Source of the DNA: Palsa-504 sp963808615
GTDB lineage: Bacteria > Actinomycetota > Actinomycetes > Streptosporangiales > Streptosporangiaceae
Assembly (NCBI GenBank): GCA_963808615.1
Contig: CAWEGV010000011.1
Coordinates: forward strand, 744,001-808,000
DNA: 64,000 nucleotides
Direction of reading: 5' to 3'
A model generated the notes under the pieces. The model had not been told where the DNA came from. It searched no databases and saw nothing but the letters and a program-made list of their open reading frames with translations. Shown piece by piece: positions 44,569 to 51,628 of the stretch. Within the stretch, counting starts at the first letter, position 1, and every line of letters starts with the position of its first letter. The position numbers were made by a program, and so were the translations under genes.

Positions 44569-44885
44569 GCGCCCGGGCGTTCTGGCCGCCGGACGAGGCG
44601 GCGCAGGCCGACTATGAGATGCTGCGGGCGCACCTGCTCCAGGCCGGCGTCCTGCCCGGCGGGCTGGCCGCCGCCCGGTTCACCCGCCGCGGGCTGGCCG
44701 GGCTGATCGCCTGGCCCGCCGCCGAGCCGGACTTCCGCGCCGATGTTCGCGGCGCGGCCCGCCCGCCGTGGACTCCGCACGCCGACCCGCGCGAGCAGAC
44801 GCTCGCGGCGGCCTACCAGTTCCTGCTCGACGCGGCGGGCGTGCTGGCCGCGGCCGGCGCTGCGGTGACGGAGGGATGGTCATGA
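44565..44885 (+). CDS. Small accessory protein of the recombinase element
   Basis: A 106-residue protein beginning at GTG 44565 inside the preceding stop. It contains DYEMLRAHLLQAGVLPG, clearly related to YEMLRAHLVEHVPVT in the previous gene, followed by AARFTRRGLAGLIAWPAAEP and a helical C-terminus LAAAYQFLLDAAGVLAAAGA. Its stop overlaps the recombinase ATG by three bases. The shared module suggests both small proteins recognise similar partners or DNA. No known domain otherwise. Confidence 0.7.
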   Translation: MSARAFWPPDEAAQADYEMLRAHLLQAGVLPGGLAAARFTRRGLAGLIAWPAAEPDFRADVRGAARPPWTPHADPREQTLAAAYQFLLDAAGVLAAAGAAVTEGWS

Positions 44886-46783
44886 AAGCCACGATCTACG
44901 CCCGGGTCTCCACCGAGCGCCAAGCCGAGCGGGGCACGATCGGCTCCCAGGTCGAAGCGCTGCGCGCGCACCTGGCCGCGGCCGGGGACGAGCCGGCCGG
45001 GGAATACTGCGACGACGGGTGCTCCGGGGCCAGGCTGGACCGGCCCGGGCTGGACGCGCTGCGCGACGCCGCCGAGGCCGGGCTGTTCGAGGTGGTCTGG
45101 TGCCTGTCCCCGGACCGGCTGGCCCGGTCCTACGCCTACCAGGTGCTGATCCTGGATGAGCTGGCCCGGTTCGGCGTGAGGGTGGCCTTCACCGACGCCC
45201 CCGGCCTGGACCAGGACGACCCGCAGGCCAGGCTGCTCACCCAGGTCCAGGGCGTGATCGCCGAGTACGAGCGGGCCAAGATCGGCGAGCGGTACCGGCG
45301 GGGCAAGCTGTTCCGCGCCCGGGCCGGCGAGGTGATCACCTGGAAGGCCGCCTACGGCTACCGACGCGTCCCCCGCGGCCCGGACGGCCCGGCGCGCCTG
45401 GAGATCTTCGAGCCCGAGGCCTCGGTGGTCCGGCGGATCTTCGCCGAGCGGGCCGCCGGGACCACCATCCGCCAGATCTGCCGCCAGCTCGACGAAGGCG
45501 CCGTGCCCACCCCGACCGGCAGCCGCGCCGTGTGGGGCACCTCTACCGTGACCCGGCTGCTGCGCAACGAGGCCTACATCGGCCAGGTCTACTTCAACCG
45601 CACCGAGGCCGTCCCGGACCGGCGGCCCGGCCGCCGCTCCCGCCAGGTGCCCCGCCCCCGCGACCAGTGGATCGCGATCCCCTGCCCGGCCATCATCGCC
45701 GACCAGACATTCCAGGCCGCTGCCAAGGCCAGCACCGACAACGCCAAATGGAGCCCGCGCCGCGCCGAACCCGGCGCCTGGCTGCTGCGCGGCCTGGTCA
45801 AATGCGGGCCCTGCGGCGTGGGCACCAGCTGCCACAAGATGCGCGGCCGCAACGGCACCTGGCACCGGTACTACTACTGCCACAACCACGACCCGCTGCG
45901 CGCCGGCGGCCAGGACCGGCGCTGCCCCGAGCGCAACATCCGCGCCGACGCCCTCGACGAGTTCGTCTTCGGCCAGGTCCGCGCTGCCCTGCTCGACCCC
46001 GCCCTGCTGCTGGCCGGCGAGCAAGCCATCGCGGTGCACGCCCCGGTCCCCGACGACCAGCTGCTCGCCGCCGAGCTGGCCCGCCTGGACCGCAAACTCG
46101 ACGCCGCCCGCACCGAGCACAACCGGCTCATCGACCTCTACCAGGCCGGACTGGTCGACATGCCCGAGCTGCAGCGCCGCGCCGCCGCGATCACCGCCCG
46201 GCAGCGCGAACTCGATCACAAGCGCACCAGCCTCGCCGCCGAGCGCGCCGGCCTCGCCCGCGGCAATCGGCTCCGCCAGGGCATCGAGGGCTTCGCCGCC
46301 CGCGTGGCCGCCGTCATCGACCAGCTCGACCCCGCCCAGCGCCAAGACCTCCTGCGGCTGCTCATCGAAGATGTCCAGGTCACCGGCTGGCACATCCAGA
46401 TCCGACTGCGCATCCCACTCGACGGCCCGCCAGACGGCGGCCATCCACACCGCCCCGAACCGCCACCCAGCGCGGCACCCCCCGATGCCAGCACGACGCC
46501 CGTGTCAACCGAAGACCGTTTGCGTTCCCTTCATGTTCAGCGCGTGCGTGTGGCTGATGTTGGCGATCCAGGCCCCGGCCGGCATCGCGGCCACGATGCC
46601 GGCCCGCCGGGACAGCCCGCGCCCGGCGGCCACGTCCAGGTCCACCTCCGGTCCCCGGCCGAAGACCAGCCGGCTCCCCTCGGCCAGCCGTACCTCCTGA
46701 CCCGATGCGGTGCAGACGTAAGCGCTCACCGTCATGGCGGAATCCAGGGAGCGTGGCACGACATCGGGTTTCCTGCCTGGTAA
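44882..46783 (+). CDS. Large serine recombinase, C-terminus altered by integration
   Basis: Site-specific recombinase of the large serine integrase class. The catalytic domain starts ATIYARVSTERQAERGTIGS (nucleophile Ser in RVST), with VVWCLSPDRLARSYAYQVLI and LLTQVQGVIAEYERAKIGER. The recombinase domain follows (AAYGYRRVPRG, TTIRQICRQLDEGAVPTPTG, RLLRNEAYIGQVYFNR). A zinc ribbon has CGPCGVGTSC with YYYCHNHD and CPERNI, then a coiled coil (ELARLDRKLDAARTEHNRLI). ATG 44882 is favoured, with GGAGGG six bases upstream. Codons after about 551 lie beyond the right junction and are antisense FHA sequence, so the last 80 residues are not native. In the excised circle the frame would run across attP and end at 43977, giving about 595 residues. 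Confidence 0.88.
   Translation: MKATIYARVSTERQAERGTIGSQVEALRAHLAAAGDEPAGEYCDDGCSGARLDRPGLDALRDAAEAGLFEVVWCLSPDRLARSYAYQVLILDELARFGVRVAFTDAPGLDQDDPQARLLTQVQGVIAEYERAKIGERYRRGKLFRARAGEVITWKAAYGYRRVPRGPDGPARLEIFEPEASVVRRIFAERAAGTTIRQICRQLDEGAVPTPTGSRAVWGTSTVTRLLRNEAYIGQVYFNRTEAVPDRRPGRRSRQVPRPRDQWIAIPCPAIIADQTFQAAAKASTDNAKWSPRRAEPGAWLLRGLVKCGPCGVGTSCHKMRGRNGTWHRYYYCHNHDPLRAGGQDRRCPERNIRADALDEFVFGQVRAALLDPALLLAGEQAIAVHAPVPDDQLLAAELARLDRKLDAARTEHNRLIDLYQAGLVDMPELQRRAAAITARQRELDHKRTSLAAERAGLARGNRLRQGIEGFAARVAAVIDQLDPAQRQDLLRLLIEDVQVTGWHIQIRLRIPLDGPPDGGHPHRPEPPPSAAPPDASTTPVSTEDRLRSLHVQRVRVADVGDPGPGRHRGHDAGPPGQPAPGGHVQVHLRSPAEDQPAPLGQPYLLTRCGADVSAHRHGGIQGAWHDIGFPAW
46512..46545. other. Right attachment junction
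   Basis: On the FHA sense strand this reads chromosomal GCGC, shared TGAAC, then element ATGAAGG and the arm GGAACGCAAA. With the left junction it predicts attB around GCGCTGAACGTCGAGG, a Leu-Asn-Val-Glu codon run of the FHA gene. Confidence 0.7.
46535..46735 (-). pseudogene. FHA-domain protein gene, 5' fragment (interrupted)
   Basis: Sixty-seven codons from ATG 46735 encode the first half of the FHA fold: SAYVCTASGQEVRLAEGS, LVFGRGPEVDLDVAAGRGLS and RRAGIVAAMPAGAWIANISH, ending THALN at the insertion point. Read-through into the element adds MKGTQTVFG and stops at 46505. FHA domains bind phosphothreonine, so the intact protein was probably a partner of the adjacent Ser/Thr kinase. The missing rest lies at 43231-43842. 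Upstream, 61 bases before the ATG, is a motif shared with the ligase gene region (see 46796). Confidence 0.85.
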
Positions 46784-46795
46784 GTGATCTGAGCT

Positions 46796-46820
46796 GGTTC
46801 GCGTTATCCAGGCTCTCACG
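46796..46820. repeat. Short motif shared with 55876-55900
   Basis: GGTTCGCGTTATCCAGGCTC and the following five bases match 55876-55900 at 22 of 25 positions. Both copies lie 60-80 bases upstream of a minus-strand start codon. The rest of 46784-47066 shows no gene or other structure that I can support. Confidence 0.5.
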
Positions 46821-47066
46821 GCTGCTGGCCGCGCATCGTACCGGGACAACGCTCCTCGGGCCGGATTCTCCCCGCGCGGCAGATGCCGGCCAACCCCGGA
46901 TTCAGGGATACCGGGCCGCGAATCGTCCTGGTTAGCTGCAAATTGGCAGGGTGCCGGGCGCTGCCCGCAGCGGTGCGGTCTATCCGCGGGGTGGGGGGCC
47001 TAACCCGCGGACTGGGCGAGTGCCGGGCTCAACCGTGGCAGGCCCGGCGCCCCGCCCGTGCCCTCA

Positions 47067-47205
47067 CCTCAGATCCGGCCGAACACCCGCCGTGCCGTCG
47101 CCTCAGATCCGGCCGAACAGCCGGTCGTGCCGTCGCCTCAGATCCGGCCGAACAGCCGGTCGTGCCGTCGCCTCAGATCCGGCCGAACAGCCGGTCGCCC
47201 GCGTC
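47067..47205. repeat. 35-bp tandem repeat derived from the upp 3' end, four copies
   Basis: Units at 47067-47100 (34 bp, diverged), 47101-47135, 47136-47170 and 47171-47205. The unit starts CCTCAGATCCGGCCGAACAG and continues CCGGTCGTGCCGTCG. The fourth copy is the end of upp itself, coding LFGRI and the stop; the other three lie just downstream of the gene. There are no spacers, so it is not a CRISPR array. Confidence 0.9.
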
Positions 47206-47811
47206 ACCCAGCCCGGGCACGATGTAGCCCCGTTCGTTGAGCCGCTCGTCGACGGCCGCGGTGACCACCCGCACCGAGTGCTCCCCATCGGCGAAAGCCT
47301 CCTCGACCCGGCGCAGGCCTTCTGGCGCGGCCAGCAGGCAGATCGCGGTGACCGACGCGGCACCCCGGTCGACCAGCATCTTGATGACGGTGGCGAGCGT
47401 GCCGCCGGTGGCCAGCATGGGATCGAGGACGAACGTGTCCCGGTTCGTCAGGTCAGTGGGCAGCCGGTCCGCGTAGGTGGACGCGATCAGCGACTCCTCG
47501 TCCCGGCGCAGCCCGACGAAGCCCACGTCGGCCATGGGCAGCAGCCGGGTCATGCCGTCCAGCATGCCGATGCCGGCCCGCAGCACCGGGACGATGAGCG
47601 GGACCGGCCTGGCCAGCTTGACGCCCTGCGCGATGCCCACTGGCGTGGTGACCGAGACCAGCTGGACCCGCATCTCCCGGGTCGCCTCGTAGGCGAGCAA
47701 CGTCACCAGCTCGTCGGTCAGGCTGCGGAACGTCGCGGTATCGCTGGCTATGTCGCGCAGCGCGGTGAGCTTATGGGTGACCAGGGGATGATCGACAAGG
47801 AGCGTGCGCAT
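47173..47811 (-). CDS. upp: Uracil phosphoribosyltransferase
   Basis: Salvages uracil to UMP with PRPP. The 212-residue protein has LLVDHPLVTHKLTALRD, the flexible region FRSLTDELVTLLAYEATREM, VLRAGIGMLDGMTRLLP, the PRPP loop FVLDPMLATGGTLATVIKML and AAPEGLRRVEEAFAD, ending in the uracil-contact segment YIVPGLGDAGDRLFGRI. ATG 47811 is chosen over a TTG nine bases earlier. Uracil released by deoA in the salvage cluster would be its substrate, although it lies 7 kb away. Its 3' end is tandemly duplicated downstream. Confidence 0.95.
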   Translation of the reverse strand: MRTLLVDHPLVTHKLTALRDIASDTATFRSLTDELVTLLAYEATREMRVQLVSVTTPVGIAQGVKLARPVPLIVPVLRAGIGMLDGMTRLLPMADVGFVGLRRDEESLIASTYADRLPTDLTNRDTFVLDPMLATGGTLATVIKMLVDRGAASVTAICLLAAPEGLRRVEEAFADGEHSVRVVTAAVDERLNERGYIVPGLGDAGDRLFGRI

Positions 47812-47892
47812 GGTTAACAAGTGTGGCAGGCCAGTGCGGCCCGTGCTCGCCAGAGGACCAACCCGTTAAACCCCGCCGGACCCCCGGCCGTG

Positions 47893-48720
47893 CTAGCCCG
47901 GGGGGACGGCCCCCCCAGACCCCCCCGCAATGGGGACACGGGACCTGGCCAGGTCCACCTCGATGCGACGCGCGGTGCTGAGCAGGGGCTGCAGGAACTC
48001 TTCCACGATGGCGGCCAGGGTGCGCCGGCCGGCGTGCGTGGAGATGTTGACGGCCGCGATGACCTGGCCGTCGGCATCGCGGATCGGGGCCGCGATCGAG
48101 CGCAGCCCCTCCTCGAGTTCCTGGTCCACCAGGGCCCAGCCCTGCGCCCTGATCTTGTGCAGCTCACGGCGCAGCGCGGTCGCGCTGGTGATGGTGTGCC
48201 CAGTTAGGCCGTGCAGGCTGGCCGAACTCAGGTAGTCGTCCAGCCATTCGTCGGACTGCGTGGCCAGCAGCACCCGGCCCATCGAGGTGGCGTAGGCCGG
48301 GAACCTGGTGCCGACGCTGATCGTCACGGTCATGATCCGCTTGGTCGGCACCCGGGCGATGTAGACCACGTCCTCCCCGTCAAGCTCGCAGACCGAGGAC
48401 GACTCGTGCACCTGCTCGACCAGCTGCTCCAGGTGCGGCATCGCGACCTCGGGCAGGGTCAGGCTGGACAGGTACGCGTAGCCAAGCTCGAGGATCTTGG
48501 GGCGAAGCGCGAACCTGCTGCCGTCGCTGCGCATGTAACCGAGCTGGACCAGCGTGCGCAGGAAGCGGCGGGCGGCGGCCCGGCTCAGGCCGGTGCTGGT
48601 GGCCACCTCACTCAGGGTCAGTTTCGGGTGTTCGGCGTCGAACGCGCGGATCACCGAGAGGCCTCGATCGAGTGACTGCACGAAATCCCCGTCATGACCG
48701 GTGTCCTGGCTGTCAGTCAT
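47893..48720 (-). CDS. IclR-family regulator (PcaR/PobR type)
   Basis: A 275-residue regulator. N-terminal winged helix: FVQSLDRGLSVIRAFDAEHP, LTLSEVATSTGLSRAAARRF, LRTLVQLGYMRSDGSRFALR. Effector domain: SSVCELDGEDVVYIARVPTK, ISVGTRFPAYATSMGRVLLA, and SIAAPIRDADGQVIAAVNIS. The sequence resembles regulators of protocatechuate and 4-hydroxybenzoate genes, and it diverges from pobA with 141 bp between starts, so control of pobA is the obvious inference. GGGAGG precedes the ATG at 48720. After about residue 264 the tail is Gly/Pro-rich. Confidence 0.92.
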   Translation of the reverse strand: MTDSQDTGHDGDFVQSLDRGLSVIRAFDAEHPKLTLSEVATSTGLSRAAARRFLRTLVQLGYMRSDGSRFALRPKILELGYAYLSSLTLPEVAMPHLEQLVEQVHESSSVCELDGEDVVYIARVPTKRIMTVTISVGTRFPAYATSMGRVLLATQSDEWLDDYLSSASLHGLTGHTITSATALRRELHKIRAQGWALVDQELEEGLRSIAAPIRDADGQVIAAVNISTHAGRRTLAAIVEEFLQPLLSTARRIEVDLARSRVPIAGGSGGAVPPG

Positions 48721-48765
48721 GGGCCTCCCTGCTCGGTCGATGACATCATAGACCTGAGCCGTGCG

Positions 48766-48790
48766 CGTTCGCCTTCTGAACTATCGTTCG
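48766..48790. promoter_or_regulatory. Candidate operator between IclR gene and pobA
   Basis: CGTTCG occurs at 48766-48771 and 48785-48790, 19 bases apart, near the middle of the divergent region. IclR proteins often bind such paired or tripled short sites. The assignment is by position and repeat only. Confidence 0.35.
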
Positions 48791-48821
48791 ACTTACGCAC
48801 CAATGACACCCGAGGAGCGTC

Positions 48822-48869
48822 ATGACTTTCATGGACCAGGCTCGGTATCGTCGGCCTCGAGATGACTAG
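48822..48869 (+). CDS. Possible 15-residue leader peptide before pobA
   Basis: An ATG with a strong Shine-Dalgarno (GAGGAG) opens a 15-codon frame, MTFMDQARYRRPRDD, whose stop overlaps the start of pobA by eight bases. The pobA ATG lacks a good site of its own, so translation of the leader could set pobA expression. Read in the pobA frame, the same DNA gives LGIVGLE, which resembles the IVGAG motif and may be a decayed duplication. Not verified. Confidence 0.35.
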   Translation: MTFMDQARYRRPRDD

Positions 48870-50055
48870 CGGCTCGCGCACCCAGGTCGGCATCGTCGGA
48901 GCCGGCCCGGCCGGCCTGCTACTCTCCCACCTGCTGGCCCTGCGCGGCATCGACTCCATCGTGGTAGAGAACCGCAGCCGGGCGTACTGCGAGGCCCGGC
49001 AGCGTGCCGGGCTGCTCGAGGCGGGCACCGTCGAGCTGCTCCGCGCGGTCGGCCTGGGCGACCGGATGGACGCCGAGGGCCTGGAGCACGGCGGGATCTA
49101 CCTGCAGTTCGCCGGGGAACGGAACCACCTGGACTTCCGTGACCTGACCGGCGGTCGCTGGGTCACGATCTACGCTCAGACCGAGATCGTCAAGGACCTG
49201 ATCAGGGCCCGGCTCGCCGCCCGAGCGCACATCGAGTTCGAGGTCTCCGATACCGAAGTCACAGATCTGGACACGGACCAGCCCGTGCTCGGGTTCACCG
49301 ACGCCGCGGGGGCGCGGCACGAGGTCACCTGCGACGCGATCGCCGGCTGCGACGGATTCCACGGCATCTGCCGGGACTCCATGCCGCCGGGCCTGATCCA
49401 GGTGGCCGAGCGCGGCTATCCGTACTCCTGGCTCGGCATCCTGGCCACGGTACCGCCGTCCACCGACGAGCTCATCTACTCGCGCCACCAGGACGGATTC
49501 GCGCTGCACACCATGCGCACACCCCAGGTCAGCCGGCTGTACCTGCAGGTTCCGGCGGACGAGGACCTCGTGCACTGGCCCGATGACCGGATCTGGGACG
49601 AGCTGCGGCGCCGGCTCGGCGTGCCTGGCTGGGAGCTGAAGGATGGTCCGATCACCGAGAAGGCCATCTCCCCGATGCGCAGCTTCGTGGCCTCGCCCAT
49701 GCGCTACCGGCGGCTGTTCCTGGCCGGTGACGCCGCGCACATCGTGCCGCCCACCGGCGCCAAGGGCCTCAACCTGGCCATCGCGGACGTCACCGTTCTG
49801 GCCGCGGCCTTGACCAGCCTGCTGCACGAGGCCGACCCCGAGCTCGTGGACGCCTACTCGGACAGCTGCCTGCGCCGGGTCTGGCGGGCCACGCATTTTT
49901 CCTGGTGGATGACGTCCATGCTGCACGTGGATCCACACCCGGACCCGTTCGGCGCCGAGCTCCAGCTCTCCCAGCTGCGCTACGTCGTCGGCTCCCGGGC
50001 GGCCGCGACCACCCTGGCCGAGAACTACACCGGCTACTATCCGCTTCACTGGTGA
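48862..50055 (+). CDS. pobA: 4-hydroxybenzoate 3-monooxygenase
   Basis: FAD-dependent hydroxylase making protocatechuate from 4-hydroxybenzoate with NADPH and oxygen. The 397 residues fit the family. Motifs: VGIVGAGPAGLLLSHLLA (FAD dinucleotide fold), ARQRAGLLEAGTVELLRAVG, IYAQTEIVKDLIRARL, DAIAGCDGFHGICRDSMP (DG motif), PYSWLGILATVPPS, and LFLAGDAAHIVPPTGAKGLN (second FAD motif). The end, AENYTGYYPLHW, is typical. No protocatechuate dioxygenase is in the window, so the ring-cleavage genes must be elsewhere. Confidence 0.95.
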   Translation: MTSGSRTQVGIVGAGPAGLLLSHLLALRGIDSIVVENRSRAYCEARQRAGLLEAGTVELLRAVGLGDRMDAEGLEHGGIYLQFAGERNHLDFRDLTGGRWVTIYAQTEIVKDLIRARLAARAHIEFEVSDTEVTDLDTDQPVLGFTDAAGARHEVTCDAIAGCDGFHGICRDSMPPGLIQVAERGYPYSWLGILATVPPSTDELIYSRHQDGFALHTMRTPQVSRLYLQVPADEDLVHWPDDRIWDELRRRLGVPGWELKDGPITEKAISPMRSFVASPMRYRRLFLAGDAAHIVPPTGAKGLNLAIADVTVLAAALTSLLHEADPELVDAYSDSCLRRVWRATHFSWWMTSMLHVDPHPDPFGAELQLSQLRYVVGSRAAATTLAENYTGYYPLHW

Positions 50056-50138
50056 CCAGGCCCGCCCGGTCGCGCCCCGGTCCGGCCCCGGTCCTGACGC
50101 GGATCCTGCCCGGTCCCGCCCCGGTCGTGGCGCGGGTC

Positions 50139-50588
50139 CTAGCGCGCGACGATCATGGCGCCGATCGCCACCGCCGCCGCGATCACGAAGAACGTGACGA
50201 TCGCGATCACGGCCACCCCGTTACCGACGATCAGGGCGCCCACCATCGCGATGTTGGTCGATATGGCCACGAATCCGCCCGCGGTAACCGCCGTGTTCAT
50301 GGAGATCCGGGTCCGCCTCCGGGCCGGCCGGCGCGGCGGCTTGAACTCGTGGACCCGTTGGGTATCGGTCAGCCCGGCCGGGATGTCCGCCGTGACCGCG
50401 GCCAGTTCCGCGTAGGTCCGCGAGGTGAGTGCCCGGTCGATCCGCGCCTCGAACTCGTCCTTGGTCAGCCTGCCCTGCACGAATGCCGCCTTGAGCACCG
50501 CGATCACCTGGTCGCGGTCGGCGCGCGAGGTCCTCAGGTGGCCGCGGTCCGGCGCGGCTGCTGCCATCTGGGCTCCCGGCTCTGACAT
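50139..50588 (-). CDS. DUF1707 domain membrane protein
   Basis: A 149-residue protein. The soluble N-terminal part has the DUF1707 motif, LRTSRADRDQVIAVLKAAFV then QGRLTKDEFEARIDRALTSR and TYAELAAVTADIP, followed by a basic stretch (PPRRPARRRTRI) and two hydrophobic helices (AVTAGGFVAISTNIAMVGAL and VIAIVTFFVIAAAVAIGAMI). This layout is widespread in actinomycetes; the role is unknown. ATG 50588 is favoured; an upstream in-frame start at 50627 would add 13 residues before MSEPGAQ. Confidence 0.82.
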   Translation of the reverse strand: MSEPGAQMAAAAPDRGHLRTSRADRDQVIAVLKAAFVQGRLTKDEFEARIDRALTSRTYAELAAVTADIPAGLTDTQRVHEFKPPRRPARRRTRISMNTAVTAGGFVAISTNIAMVGALIVGNGVAVIAIVTFFVIAAAVAIGAMIVAR

Positions 50589-50827
50589 CACCGGCGCCTT
50601 CCCCTGAAACCTCGCAAACAAACGCAATCACAGCGTAACCCGGATGCCCGCAACCGGTCACCCCGGCTGCCAGCCGCCCGGTCGGGCTACCCCGGGCCCA
50701 GATGATGCCGCGGGCGCAGCCCAGAGCCACCAGGCTAGTGCGCTCTCACGTCGGCCGGCCGCCGACCGCGGGGGGATCGCCGGTGACTTCGGGACGCGTC
50801 GGGCTGGCTGCCGGACGTCACCACGGG

Positions 50828-50833
50828 CATCAT
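50828..50833 (+). promoter_or_regulatory. Candidate -10 element for the methyltransferase gene
   Basis: CATCAT ends six bases before the GTG at 50840 and supports that start. No Shine-Dalgarno is present. Confidence 0.35.
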
Positions 50834-50839
50834 GGTCGG

Positions 50840-51628
50840 GTGCCTGGAATCTATGACGAACCGGAGTTCTACGAGGCCGCATGCGCCTACCGCGACGTTC
50901 CGGACGACGTGGATGCCCTGCTCCGCTGGTCCGACAAGCACCGGATCGCGGCCGCGGGTCCGCTGCGTTCGGTGCTCGAACTGGCCGCCGGACCCGCCGA
51001 GCATGCCCGCGAGCTCGGGCGGCGCGGCCTGGAGGCCACCGCGCTCGATCTGTCCGCGGCGATGTGCGCGTGGGCCAGGGACGCCGCCGCGGCGGCCGGG
51101 GTCAGCCTGGCCGTGGTGCAGGCCGACATGCGGGACTTCAGCCTGCCGGGCCGGTTCGATCTGGCCATCAGCATGCTCAACTCGCTGTGTCACCTGCTGA
51201 GCCTTGACAACCTGGTCCAGCACCTGGCCGCGGTCGCGCGCCATCTCGTCCCCGGTGGCCTGTACATCGCCGAGCTCGCTCATCCCGCCGACTACTTCAC
51301 CGCGCAGCGCAGGACTAGCAGCCAGTGGAGCAGCGAGGTCGACGAGGGTACGGTCAGCGTGCGCTGGGGTGGGGGGACGGACACCATCGACCCCATCACC
51401 CAGGTCACCAAGGAGCACGTCAGCATCACCTTGCGCAGGCGGGAGGGCGCCGTGCGAACGGTCACCGACGTGGTCCCGAACCGGTTCTGGACCGCGACCG
51501 AACTGGCCGCCGCGTTCCGGCTGGCCGGCGGGTTCGTCCTGGCGGCCAGCTACGGGGACTTCGACGCCGACTCGCCCGTGGACGCGGCGGATGCATGGCG
51601 GATGATCTTGGTGCTGCGCCGCGAGTAG
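50840..51628 (+). CDS. Class I SAM-dependent methyltransferase
   Basis: A 262-residue soluble methyltransferase of unknown substrate. The SAM-binding fold is clear: RSVLELAAGPAEHARELGRR (motif I, with AAGPAEH in place of the common GxGxG), LEATALDLSAAMCAWARDAA (acidic motif II), LAVVQADMRDFSLPGRFDLA and ISMLNSLCHLL. GTG 50840 gives the start VPGIYDEPEFYEAACAYRDV, matching the usual beginning of this group. The last 79 bases overlap the end of the convergent EamA gene. Confidence 0.85.
   Translation: MPGIYDEPEFYEAACAYRDVPDDVDALLRWSDKHRIAAAGPLRSVLELAAGPAEHARELGRRGLEATALDLSAAMCAWARDAAAAAGVSLAVVQADMRDFSLPGRFDLAISMLNSLCHLLSLDNLVQHLAAVARHLVPGGLYIAELAHPADYFTAQRRTSSQWSSEVDEGTVSVRWGGGTDTIDPITQVTKEHVSITLRRREGAVRTVTDVVPNRFWTATELAAAFRLAGGFVLAASYGDFDADSPVDAADAWRMILVLRRE

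Larger units (their letters stand above)
43843..46539. mobile_element. Serine-recombinase integrated element inserted in the FHA gene
   Basis: A 2.69-kb element bounded by GTTCA at 43843-43847 and 46535-46539. Just inside are inverted repeats GGAACGCAAA (43853-43862) and TTTGCGTTCC (46519-46528). Removing the element with one GTTCA restores an uninterrupted FHA gene of 270 codons. It carries three coupled genes (two small DNA-binding-type proteins and a large serine recombinase) and no visible cargo. The joined ends give a 36-bp site TTTGCGTTCC-N16-GGAACGCAAA whose central dinucleotide is AA on the FHA sense strand, inside the common TGAAC, as expected for a large serine integrase attP. Confidence 0.85.

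Noticed and set aside
46505..46849. Complete 114-residue FHA protein
   Set aside because: The frame ends within the inserted element and lacks the second half of the FHA fold, so it is a fragment rather than a short gene.
47067..47205. CRISPR-like array of 35-bp repeats
   Set aside because: The units are head to tail with no spacers and derive from the upp gene end; no cas genes are present.
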